Part shown: piece by piece, positions 57,535 through 64,000 of the stretch
How positions within the stretch are numbered: the stretch's first letter is position 1
How the letters are laid out: each line of letters starts with the position of its first letter
Source: Streptomyces stelliscabiei
GTDB taxonomy: Bacteria; Actinomycetota; Actinomycetes; Streptomycetales; Streptomycetaceae
Length of the DNA stretch: 64,000 nucleotides
Assembly: GCF_014873495.1 (NCBI RefSeq)
Contig: NZ_JADBGF010000001.1
Span: forward strand, 3,720,001 to 3,784,000
Direction of reading: 5' to 3'
Notes under the pieces: model-generated
Databases searched by the model: none
What the model was told of the DNA's origin: nothing
The model's input: the letters and a program-made list of their open reading frames with translations, nothing else
Program-made: the position numbers and the translations under genes

Positions 57535-57813
57535 ATGTCGAACGCGTATGTCAAGGACCCTGCTGCGTTGTTGGATTACAGCTGGGATTGGTCGGAGTGG
57601 CTTGCTCAGGTTGCGGACACGATCAGTTCTGCGACGGTGGCTGTACCTGCTGGGTTGACGGCTGTGGGGTCGCCGGTGGTTGACGAGGGGGTTGTCACTC
57701 AGCGGGTGTCGGGCGGGGCGGTGGATGGCGCGTATGTGCTGGTCTGCCAGATCACTACGGTCGGCGGGTTGATCGATGAGCGGTCGATTTACCTCACGAT
57801 CGGCAACCGGTGA
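57535..57813 (+). CDS. fibre-tail adaptor-like protein
   Basis: A 92-residue protein beginning with VKDPAALLDYSWDWSEWL, then an Ig-like beta domain ending IYLTIGNR. This pattern (KDPxxxLDYxxDWSxWL) is typical of small phage proteins described as fibre-tail adaptors or head-decoration proteins. Coupled to the lectin gene (5-bp gap) and the next gene (4-bp overlap). Confidence 0.65.
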   Translation: MSNAYVKDPAALLDYSWDWSEWLAQVADTISSATVAVPAGLTAVGSPVVDEGVVTQRVSGGAVDGAYVLVCQITTVGGLIDERSIYLTIGNR

Positions 57814-58058
57814 GGGGTGGGCTCGTGGCCCGGATGTTGAGGCGGGTGTCGCCGTCGTTCTGTCCGGTGTGCCGTCGCGGCCCGGCTGGGGTGGACTGCC
57901 CGGACGCGGGGCGGTCGAAGAGGGCGCAGCGGGCTCGGGAGAAGCGGCAGTGGAAGCGGGAAGCCCGGCGATCACTTTCGCGGAGCCTCGAAACTGACAA
58001 GGGTTTTCACTTTGTCGGCACCGACAAAGTGATGAGGGGTTTTCACGGACCTCCGTAA
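57810..58058 (+). CDS. small basic Cys protein
   Basis: An 82-residue protein from GTG 57810 with FCPVCRRGPAGVDC (metal pair) and a very basic helix (RAQRAREKRQWKREARR). Its C-terminal codons lie over the 26-bp palindrome at 58007-58032, giving an internal GFHFVG...RGFHG echo. It is less certain than its neighbours; the coding frame may end differently. Confidence 0.4.
   Translation: MRGGLVARMLRRVSPSFCPVCRRGPAGVDCPDAGRSKRAQRAREKRQWKREARRSLSRSLETDKGFHFVGTDKVMRGFHGPP
58007..58032. promoter_or_regulatory. perfect 26-bp palindrome flanked by GGTTTTCAC repeats
   Basis: TCACTTTGTCGG and CCGACAAAGTGA form perfect 12-bp arms around CA. GGTTTTCAC occurs directly before and overlapping the left arm (58002-58010) and again after the right arm (58038-58046). 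This suits a dimer operator or a terminator between the late operon and the regulatory genes near attR. Confidence 0.5.
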
Positions 58059-58073
58059 GAACCTCCTGACCAG

Positions 58074-58253
58074 CTACGCCGCCTCCACCACCTCAGCCCG
58101 TACCGCCTCCGCCCACTCCACATACAGCTCGTCCCGCCGCGCCCGCTGCTCATCCGTCAGAGGTACACGCGGATCCACCCACAGGCTCCTGATCTCGGCG
58201 TTGATGGCCGCAGCAGAGCGCACGGGGCCAGAGGCCGGAAGGTTGGGGGGCAT
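58074..58253 (-). CDS. small hypothetical protein
   Basis: A 59-residue protein from ATG 58253. It is Pro-rich at the start, then a helical acidic/basic segment (PLTDEQRARRDELYVEWAEA). Third-position G/C is strong in this frame over its whole length, supporting a real gene in an otherwise empty gap. Function unknown. Confidence 0.55.
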   Translation of the reverse strand: MPPNLPASGPVRSAAAINAEIRSLWVDPRVPLTDEQRARRDELYVEWAEAVRAEVVEAA

Positions 58254-58407
58254 GACCCCAGACTATCGACCGGCCACCCCAGATACGCATGGCGGCCTCG
58301 GCGACTTTTAGCCGCCGCCCTCCCCGCCGTCACACCCCACGACTATGCTGCCGTTCACCGCCTCCGGGGCCCGAACCCCCGGGGGCGCCCTACTGCCGGG
58401 AGTAGCC

Positions 58408-58611
58408 GTGGAACGCTGGAAGCTGACCTACGCCAACCGTGACGCCATGCTCGGCGAGACGCCCGTCCGGTCCAAGACGGAGGAGTTCGACGCCGACACC
58501 GACGGTCTCGACGAGAAGACCGACGAGCAGGCCATCCTCGACAAGCTGCACCACCTGATCGACGAGCACACCGACGGCGCGGGCGTCCTCACCGGAGCCG
58601 AGAAGCTCTAG
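58408..58611 (+). CDS. small acidic protein
   Basis: A 67-residue protein from GTG 58408 with a GGGAG site upstream; an upstream in-frame ATG at 58345 lacks a good site. Sequence includes WKLTYANRDAMLGETP and an acidic helical C-terminus (EQAILDKLHHLIDEH). Its stop overlaps that of the convergent regulator in CTAG. Confidence 0.55.
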   Translation: MERWKLTYANRDAMLGETPVRSKTEEFDADTDGLDEKTDEQAILDKLHHLIDEHTDGAGVLTGAEKL

Positions 58612-59654
58612 ACCCGCCGCTCTGCGTCCTCCAGCCGGGCCAGGTAGTAGCCGTGGTCGCGCGGGAACCCGGCCAGCGCGGGCAGTGCTTCACGGAAGCC
58701 GGCCGCCGCATCCGCCCAACGCTGGCAGGCGTACGCCGCATCCGCCGCCTGTAGCCGGGCGCGGGTGGCGTCGAGCCAGTACAGCCAGCCTGGCCGCTCC
58801 TCCTCGTCCGGCGCCCGCAGCGCGAGCCCGTGAGCTTCCTCCGCGAGGCGTACGGCCCGGTCCCGCTCCCCGAGCTGCGCGGCAGCCATCGCCTCTTGGT
58901 GGACGGCGGCGGCCTCGGCTGCCGGAGACAGCGGGCGGGGGCCGGCGAACCGGGCGCCCTCCGCCGTCCGTAGGGCGCGGACGGGGTCGCCGTACTCCAG
59001 CGAGTAGTGGGAACGGACGCGCTGCGCCCAGCTGGCCATGTCCGGGTGCCCGCCGTCGACGGCCCACCCGTGCGCGAGGTCGATCCACGCCAGCGCCGGA
59101 CCGCGCTTGTCTTCCTGCCAGGACACCCACGACAGCCAGTGCGCATGCTCGGCGGCGAGGAGGAGCAGCCGGTCCGCGGCCGGGCCGCTGGTGCCGGGAA
59201 TCAGCGCGGTGACCTGGTCCAGCTGCGAGCGGACGATGGGCCACAGGTCCATGCCGCCGACTTCGTCTTCCGCGCGGCGGTGTTGGGCGAGGACGACACC
59301 GATCCAGTCGGCGGTGCGCAGGTCGCCTCGGCCGCGGGTGTGGGCGTGCGCGAGCCGCTCTCGCAGTTCGGCGGATGGCCCCCACTCGTCCAGGGTGCGG
59401 TCTCGTGTGACTCCGCCCAGTTCTGTCGGCACCTTCAGGCCCCTTGTGATTCGGGCGACGACCTCGGCACTCCTGATCTGGTGTCGTCCCCGTTCCACGT
59501 TGGAGACGTAGCCCTGGGTCATGTCCACGAGTTCGCCGAGGTGCCGCTGTGAGATGCCCGCCAGGTGCCGGTAGCGGCGGAAGACGGCGGGCCAGTCGCG
59601 GGCCGCCCACGCGGCTCGTAGGCGTCCGTCTCCCCAGGGTTGCTGACCACTCAT
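58608..59654 (-). CDS. XRE-family regulator with TPR-like sensor domain
   Basis: A 348-residue protein from ATG 59654 (ATG with longer upstream frame possible to 59717). An XRE HTH lies at about 33-60 (GISQRHLGELVDMTQGYVSN). The rest (about 95-348) is a helical TPR-like array with Ala/Trp-rich pairs (HAHWLSWVSWQEDKRGPALA). This architecture is common in Streptomyces regulators that respond to peptides or partner proteins. Near attR it may control lysogeny or host genes. Confidence 0.75.
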   Translation of the reverse strand: MSGQQPWGDGRLRAAWAARDWPAVFRRYRHLAGISQRHLGELVDMTQGYVSNVERGRHQIRSAEVVARITRGLKVPTELGGVTRDRTLDEWGPSAELRERLAHAHTRGRGDLRTADWIGVVLAQHRRAEDEVGGMDLWPIVRSQLDQVTALIPGTSGPAADRLLLLAAEHAHWLSWVSWQEDKRGPALAWIDLAHGWAVDGGHPDMASWAQRVRSHYSLEYGDPVRALRTAEGARFAGPRPLSPAAEAAAVHQEAMAAAQLGERDRAVRLAEEAHGLALRAPDEEERPGWLYWLDATRARLQAADAAYACQRWADAAAGFREALPALAGFPRDHGYYLARLEDAERRV

Positions 59655-59664
59655 GGTGACGACG

Positions 59665-59685
59665 ATACGACGCAGATATACGACG
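59665..59685. promoter_or_regulatory. ATACGACG direct repeats in divergent promoter
   Basis: ATACGACG at 59665-59672 and 59678-59685, 13 bp apart, between the divergent regulator and the 59762 gene. They lie 11-31 bp from the regulator start, a typical autoregulatory position. TATACG/GATATG sequences could be -10 elements. Confidence 0.4.
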
Positions 59686-59761
59686 GTGATATGGGTTCGA
59701 GAATCCGCCACTCCCACGATGTTGTCTCGATCACACCGAGTCGGGTCGGGGAGAGAGCGCC

Positions 59762-60079
59762 ATGCCGAAAGAAGCCGTCACACAGCCGCCGCCGCTATCC
59801 CTGCTGCCGCTGGATCTGGTCGGCCTGTCCGGGCCGCAGCGGCGCGGCGCGATCTGCGTGTGGGGTGGCGAGTCCCTCGGCGTGGACGCCGTCAACCTCG
59901 GCGACCACCGTCTCGACGGCACGAAGGTCTTCCCCCGCGCCTGCCCCCGCTGCATCGCCGACCAGGCCGCCGAGACCGCGGGCGCGCACGCCGCCATATG
60001 CGAATCGTGCGTCGACAACCCGATGGGCTGCGAGACCGTCCGTGCCCTGCGGCGCCTCTACATGGAGCACGCCCGATGA
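59762..60079 (+). CDS. hypothetical Cys-rich protein
   Basis: A 105-residue protein with ACPRCIADQAAE and CESCVDNPMGC, two CxxC-like pairs forming a probable zinc site, after a beta-rich N-terminal half. Start overlaps nothing but is preceded by GGGGAGAG. The next gene overlaps by 4 bp. Confidence 0.55.
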   Translation: MPKEAVTQPPPLSLLPLDLVGLSGPQRRGAICVWGGESLGVDAVNLGDHRLDGTKVFPRACPRCIADQAAETAGAHAAICESCVDNPMGCETVRALRRLYMEHAR

Positions 60080-60264
60080 GCGCCCCGGCCGCCAGTGTTG
60101 GCGATCTGTCGCCCGAGTGTGAGCTTGCCCGGCGCGCCGAGTACGACAGCCTGCACGCCGACTGCCGGCAGGAAGACGTTCCATTGCCCGGGGCCGTGGG
60201 CGTGCTGCTCCAGAAGCGCTGCACCTGCCAATGCCATCCTTCCCCGAAGGTGAGGAAGCCGTGA
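60076..60264 (+). CDS. small hypothetical protein
   Basis: A 62-residue protein from ATG 60076 with a short helical part and a C-terminal CTCQCHP cluster. Coupled to both neighbours by 4-bp overlaps. Confidence 0.5.
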   Translation: MSAPAASVGDLSPECELARRAEYDSLHADCRQEDVPLPGAVGVLLQKRCTCQCHPSPKVRKP

Positions 60265-60425
60265 TCAAGATCTGTGGAGACTGCCAGCAGTCGATCCGGG
60301 ACGGCGAGGAGTACAGGTCGTACCCCATAGACGCGGCGTCGACCGCCGCAGGGGTCGTGTACTTCCACCAGCGGCCGTGCCGGAAGCAGCCGTACCAGAC
60401 AGCCCCATCCGGCCTCGGCCGCTGA
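60261..60425 (+). CDS. small zinc-binding protein
   Basis: A 54-residue protein from GTG 60261: ICGDCQQSIRDGEEYRSYP then VYFHQRPCRKQ. The C-x2-C...H-x4-C order is a small zinc ribbon seen in many Streptomyces short proteins. Last of the three-gene set. Confidence 0.55.
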   Translation: MIKICGDCQQSIRDGEEYRSYPIDAASTAAGVVYFHQRPCRKQPYQTAPSGLGR

Positions 60426-60497
60426 GACCCCCTCGCGCCGGCGCCCGGTAACGCTGGCGTGTGGGTGGCCGCCTTGCGCTGGAGGCGGCCTGGGTGG

Positions 60498-60527
60498 GCC
60501 CGCCGCTCGACCCCCGAGGCGGCGGGC
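60498..60527. terminator. bidirectional hairpin terminator
   Basis: A 9-bp perfect stem (GCCCGCCGC / GCGGCGGGC) with a 12-nt loop abuts the stop codon of the minus-strand repressor-like gene and follows the plus-strand set ending at 60425. Confidence 0.6.
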
Positions 60528-60761
60528 TCACCGCACTAGGTCCGCGAGGGGGACGCCGAGGGCGTGGGCGATCAGCGCCAGGTGGTCGATCAGTGTCGCG
60601 TGTGTGCCTTGCTCGATCCGGTTGACCGTCTTGCGGTCCAGGCCGACGTTCTCAGCGAGGCGTTCCTGTGTCAGCTTGTGGCGCGTGCGTTCGGCGCGGA
60701 CTCGGTCCCCGATCGCTCGACGTTGCAGGAGTACCCAGTCGGGCATGGGGTCGGTTGGCAC
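60528..60761 (-). CDS. XRE-family small repressor-like protein
   Basis: A 77-residue Cro/CI-type HTH protein: RAIGDRVRAERTRHKLTQER (about 15-34), LAENVGLDRKTVNRIEQGTH (about 35-54), then a dimerisation tail ALGVPLADLVR. Single-domain XRE proteins of this size act as repressors or antirepressor-controlled regulators. It sits in the attR-proximal region, where lysogeny genes are often found, and a palindrome lies 25 bp upstream. It is a candidate immunity repressor. Confidence 0.7.
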   Translation of the reverse strand: MPTDPMPDWVLLQRRAIGDRVRAERTRHKLTQERLAENVGLDRKTVNRIEQGTHATLIDHLALIAHALGVPLADLVR

Positions 60762-60991
60762 GGATCAACGCTGGTCAAGCCCGAGATCGATGTCTGTACC
60801 ATCGATGGGACATTCACGGAACGAAGACCACGGCCATCCGCAACCTATACCTGAATAAAACGCCCGTTCGAGTGACGTTGTATCTTGACCATTGTTCAGG
60901 CCAGAGGCTTACCTGATCATTACCCCCACCCCCGCACCAGCCGTCCGCCCCGCGCCACCCCGCAGCGCCCGCACCACAGGTGACCTCACAC
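60762..60991. promoter_or_regulatory. divergent regulatory gap with ATCGATG palindrome
   Basis: ATCGATG (60786-60792) and CATCGAT (60800-60806) form perfect 7-bp arms around a 7-nt centre, 25 bp upstream of the repressor-like gene. TTGACC at 60885-60890 could be a -35 for the plus-strand gene at 60992. No gene is supported in this 230-bp stretch. Confidence 0.45.
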
Positions 60992-61210
60992 ATGACCGAG
61001 CAGCCCGATCCCACTCAGGGCAGCCCCCTCACCCCCACGCAAGCCATGATCATCGACTTCGCCCGCAACGACTCCGCCCGCACCGAGGAACTGGCCCGCC
61101 TGCCCCCTGCCAACCTCATCCTCATCATCGAACGCCTACGCGGACGCCTGGACGACATGCTCCACCTCGTCGACGAGATCACCCAGGCCAGCCCCAAGTC
61201 GCACCAGTAG
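60992..61210 (+). CDS. small hypothetical protein next to attR
   Basis: A 72-residue helical protein (TPTQAMIIDFARNDSARTEE, then NLILIIERLRGRLDDMLHLV), with GTG 60980 as a possible longer start. It is the last phage gene before the host junction. Function unknown. Confidence 0.5.
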   Translation: MTEQPDPTQGSPLTPTQAMIIDFARNDSARTEELARLPPANLILIIERLRGRLDDMLHLVDEITQASPKSHQ

Positions 61211-61248
61211 CCACCTCCGCCACCCTGAACTGCGAAGATCTCTAACTG

Positions 61249-62214
61249 TCACCCACCCTCCTCGTCAACCTTCGCTCCGCTGACGGCGAGGAGGTGCGTG
61301 AGATCGGTCGCCTTGAACGCCTCGTCCAGCTCGGCCGGGACCCGCGAGGTGTCCCCGACGACGAACCCCGGCAGCAACGCCCGCGCGTCGGCGTCCAGCC
61401 CGTCGGTCGCCTCCCGCAGTCCCGCGCGCAGCCGTCCCGCGAGCCGCTGCACGGCGCTCGGCTCCTCCGTCACCACCGGCGCCCCACCGCCCCGCACCCG
61501 CAGCACGGCGGCCACCCGGTCGCCGCCGACCATGGCCGGCGCGACCCGCGCCGCGACCCGCACCCGCGTGGACGGCAGAAGCGAGAGCCACAACGCTCGA
61601 CCGGACCGCTCGTCCACGTCGACCATGACCAGCACCGGTGTGCGTGTCCGCACGTCCGTCCCGTCCGGGCTCCGCACCCGGCGTACCTCGGCCTGGAGGA
61701 GCACGGCGGCCGGGGCCGCGTGGTTGCCCCTGATGCGGGGGCGGGTGAGCCGTGGGTCGGCCGTCAGCCGGATCTCCGCGGTCACCCGGGCGTACTGCTC
61801 GGCCAGAGCGGGGACGGGCCCCCGCCGCAGATCCGCCCCGTGCAGTCCGGCGGAGGCGGCGGCCGCTCCGGCACAGAGCAGCACAGCGGCGACGGACACC
61901 TTCGTCCGAGCCCCGGTCCCACCCCGTACCGGCCCGTCCGCGCGCCCCGGCCTCTGCCGAAGAACCAGCAGGGCCGAGCCCACCACCAGGCAGGTCACGA
62001 CCACTCCCGTGACCCAGCCGGGCGAGGCGTGCACCATGAGCGCCGCCGTCCCCCACGCGGCCAGCGCCGGGGGCACGAGACGCAGGTCCGTCGGTCCCTC
62101 CTGTCTGGGGTGGGCGTCGCCGAGCCGGGTGCCGGCGGCCGCGTGCACGGCGGGCCGCGGCGGAGCGACCCCCGCATCGGCTGCCGCCGTGGCCCCCTCC
62201 TGCGTCGTACTCAC
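61249..62214 (-). pseudogene. comEC: comEC, 5' part only, truncated by prophage
   Basis: The first 321 codons are readable from ATG 62214: a charged N-terminus, four hydrophobic segments (about 47-105), the extracellular OB-like domain (about 130-270) and the start of the competence domain, LDEAFKATDLTHLLAVSGA. After GA the frame ends in seven foreign codons. ComEC normally continues for several hundred residues with the membrane channel for DNA uptake, so the lysogen lacks a complete protein. It overlaps comEA by 4 bp. Confidence 0.85.
61260..61300. mobile_element. putative attR (prophage-host junction in comEC)
   Basis: On the minus strand comEC reads conserved LTHLLAVSGA and then, after GCGGAGCGAA (61271-61280 on the plus strand), changes to a short frame KVDEEGG-stop that is not ComEC. 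The break thus lies at about 61270. Host reading resumes to the right with intact ComEC codons. The matching attL with the 3' part of comEC must lie left of the window. Confidence 0.7.
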
Positions 62215-63434
62215 GGCTGTACGAGGTCGCGCAGGTCGGCGAAGCGGCGGTCCCCGATGCCGTTCACCTCGCGCAGTTCGTCGACCGAGCGGAAGCCGCC
62301 GTGGCGGGTGCGGTGGTCGATGATGTGCTGGGCGAGGACGGGGCCGACGCCGGGCAGGGTGTCCAGCTGGTCGGCGGTGGCGGTGTTGAGGGAGACGGGG
62401 GCTGTGGGCGCGGCTCCGGTGACGGCGCCACCGGCCCCGACCGCACCCGCCCCGGGCATCGCGCCCGGCCCGGACACCGGCATCGGACGTCCGACCAGGA
62501 CCTGTTCGCCGTCCACAAGGATTCGGGCGCGGTTGAGCCCGTCGGTCTTCGCCCCCGGCCGGACACCGCCCGCCGCCCGTAGCGCGTCGGCGACCCGGGA
62601 GCCGGCCGGCAGCCGTTGGATGCCCGGCCGACGGACCTTTCCGCCGACGTCCACCACGATCGAGGGCCCCGTCGAGGCGACCGCACCGACCGAGGCGTCC
62701 GGCACCGCCGCCGCCCGGCCGTCCCCCGCCTCACCGTACGAGGCCGCCGGGCCCCCGGAAGCGCCTGGGGCACCCGCCCGCACCACCTCCGGCGCGCTCA
62801 CGGTCTGGGTCCGGCCCGTCCAGAAGTGCTGGGCCGCGAACAGCGCAGCGACGACCAGCACCACGCTCAGCGCGGCCACGCTCTTGCGTTCGGTTGCGCA
62901 CCGCACCTGCAACCACAGCGGCAACCGCTCCCGCAGGGCCGGCCCCATCCGCTCCCGCCACGCACCCCTCGCCGCACGATCGGCATCTCCGAAGCCGACG
63001 TCACGACCGGTCGCGAACCTGTCCGCCCCAGCGGTCCTGCCGGTGACAGCGTCATCCCTGCCGACGACGACGGCTTGCTTCTCGGCGGTCTCGGCGGTCT
63101 CGGCGGCCTCATCGACATCGACGTCACCAAGCTCCGCGGAAGCCCCAGAGCTCAGGGTCCCCTCCGCGGCGAGAGCCCGGACCGCGCGGCCCTCGCTGCC
63201 ACCCCTCGGCGTCCCGCCGGTCGCTCCCGGCGGCCCGTGCCCCAACTCCCTTGGTTCTCGCGCCCTCTCGGGGAACAGTGCCTCCGCGCGCAGGCGGAGC
63301 GTCTCCGCCGTCGCCCGGCGGCCGGCCCTGCCCCCAGGCTGTCGAGGGCGGTGGCGGGCGCGTCCGTCGGAGGACGGGCCCCTGCCGGGGCCGCTGGTGA
63401 CCGTCGCAGTGCGTGAACGTGATCGAAGTGCCAT
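62211..63434 (-). CDS. comEA: ComEA, DNA-binding competence protein
   Basis: A 407-residue protein with a long disordered Arg/Gly/Ala-rich N-terminus, a membrane helix at about 185-202 (SVAALSVVLVVAALFAAQ), an SLBB-type domain (about 255-315, VVDVGGKVRRPGIQRLPAGS) and a C-terminal double helix-hairpin-helix (about 345-405, SLNTATADQLDTLPGVGPVL, FRSVDELREVNGIGD). The family binds DNA at the membrane surface for uptake. Start overlaps nothing upstream; stop overlaps comEC start by 4 bp. It remains intact. Confidence 0.9.
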   Translation of the reverse strand: MALRSRSRTATVTSGPGRGPSSDGRARHRPRQPGGRAGRRATAETLRLRAEALFPERAREPRELGHGPPGATGGTPRGGSEGRAVRALAAEGTLSSGASAELGDVDVDEAAETAETAEKQAVVVGRDDAVTGRTAGADRFATGRDVGFGDADRAARGAWRERMGPALRERLPLWLQVRCATERKSVAALSVVLVVAALFAAQHFWTGRTQTVSAPEVVRAGAPGASGGPAASYGEAGDGRAAAVPDASVGAVASTGPSIVVDVGGKVRRPGIQRLPAGSRVADALRAAGGVRPGAKTDGLNRARILVDGEQVLVGRPMPVSGPGAMPGAGAVGAGGAVTGAAPTAPVSLNTATADQLDTLPGVGPVLAQHIIDHRTRHGGFRSVDELREVNGIGDRRFADLRDLVQP

Positions 63435-63617
63435 GCGACGAGGATCGGGCAGACTCGCCCCGTCGCGATGATCTTGCTCAATTACGGTGGATTACTACCG
63501 GGTTGTGGATAACTCCGTCACCCACACGAGCGGTGAAAGTCTCGACGCCCCCGCACCCCCGCGCCCCTAGCCCCGACTCACCGACTCACCGACTCACCGA
63601 CTCACCGACTCACCGAC
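63435..63617. repeat. comEA-degV gap with six 8-bp tandem repeats
   Basis: CCGACTCA is repeated six times without interruption at 63573-63620, the last copy supplying the degV stop codon. The rest of the gap is not coding; CAATTACGG and ATTACTACC near 63478-63500 are unusually A/T-rich and may hold the comEA promoter. Confidence 0.7.
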
Positions 63618-64000
63618 TCACCGAGGTGAGACGACGACCCCGAGCAGCCCAGGCCCCGTGTGCGCCCCGATCACCGCTCCGACCTCGCTCACATGCAGGT
63701 CGGCCAGTCCGGGCACCCGGCTCCGCAGCCGGTCCGCGAGCGCCGAGGCCCGCTCGGGCGCGGCGAGGTGATGGACCGCGATGTCGACCGGCGCGCCCCC
63801 CGCCCGCTCGGCGACGATCTCCTCCAGGCGGGCGATCGCCCTGGACGCCGTACGGACCTTCTCCAGCATCTCGATGCGGCCGCCGTCGAGCTGCAGCAGC
63901 GGCTTGACGGCCAGCGCCGAACCGAACAGCGCCTGGGCCGCGCCGATCCGTCCACCCCGGCGGAGATAGTCCAGGGTGTCGACGTAGAAGAAGGCGGACG
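63618..64000 (-). CDS. degV: DegV family protein, 5'-truncated by window edge
   Basis: The last 127 residues or so are visible. They contain the conserved DegV C-terminal segments FYVDTLDYLRRGGRIG, LFGSALAVKPLLQLDGGRIE and KVRTASRAIARLEE, ending with GAVIGAHTGPGLLGVVV. DegV proteins bind fatty acids and hand them to fatty acid kinase (established for the family). Located beside comEA/comEC in Streptomyces chromosomes; the stop lies in the 8-bp repeat array. Confidence 0.9.
   Translation of the reverse strand, partial: SAFFYVDTLDYLRRGGRIGAAQALFGSALAVKPLLQLDGGRIEMLEKVRTASRAIARLEEIVAERAGGAPVDIAVHHLAAPERASALADRLRSRVPGLADLHVSEVGAVIGAHTGPGLLGVVVSPR

Noticed and set aside
61249..62214. A complete short competence or membrane protein
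   Set aside because: The protein is ComEC up to a conserved internal motif and then ends in foreign codons, so it is a truncated gene.
63573..63620. Tandem repeats as CRISPR array
   Set aside because: Eight-bp repeats without spacers and no cas genes.
1..64000. tRNA or tmRNA genes carried by the phage
   Set aside because: No cloverleaf with a T-loop GGTTCRAATCC-like core was noticed; a covariance search was not possible.

Overview
The window is almost entirely one temperate siphovirus prophage integrated in a Streptomyces-like chromosome, with about 2.7 kb of host DNA at the right end. High G+C, many GTG starts, gtga/atga gene overlaps, typical Streptomyces small proteins (a DUF6221-like protein, SpdB/FtsK-type transfer proteins) and the host order degV-comEA-comEC point to Streptomyces. 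The left end of the prophage, with its integrase and attL, lies outside the window. The right end is visible: comEC is cut inside the conserved LLAVSGA stretch near 61270, so attB is an internal comEC site.

Layout. Positions 1-23.9 kb are the early and accessory region: many tiny, translationally coupled genes, often with zinc-binding cysteine clusters; a PD-(D/E)XK-like protein with two DNA-binding partners (2.0-4.2 kb); a replication initiator-like gene that carries iterons and inverted repeats in its own coding sequence (4.3-5.3 kb); a VUT/YhhQ-type transporter overlapping a DpdA-like DNA transglycosylase (7.5-8.6 kb), suggesting 7-deazaguanine DNA modification from salvaged precursor; several regulator/operator pairs; and a conjugation-like module of small membrane protein, SpdB-like protein and FtsK/TraB-like ATPase (16.0-19.0 kb). 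A stand-alone lipoprotein gene follows.

Positions 24.0-45.7 kb are the late structural operon in standard order: small and large terminase, portal, MuF-like protein, scaffold, major capsid protein, head-tail connectors, tail tube, frameshifted tail chaperones, an inserted endonuclease VII gene, a 1599-aa tape measure with an NlpC/P60 domain, and tail-tip and fibre proteins. On the opposite strand, 45.7-53.2 kb is a tightly coupled cassette of three glycosyltransferases and two sugar-nucleotide SDR enzymes, interspersed with an HNH and a second endonuclease VII gene. Positions 53.5-57.8 kb return to the plus strand with amidase endolysin, holins, a membrane-anchored collagen-like protein and further fibre-like proteins. 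Positions 58-61.2 kb hold regulators and small proteins beside attR.

A 15-bp near-palindrome resembling CCTACGATTCGNAGG occurs five times, upstream of the terminases, of the portal, and (twice) of the lysis block. It probably coordinates late transcription. Host DNA then carries truncated comEC, comEA and the end of degV. I saw no tRNA, CRISPR array, polymerase, helicase or integrase in this window.
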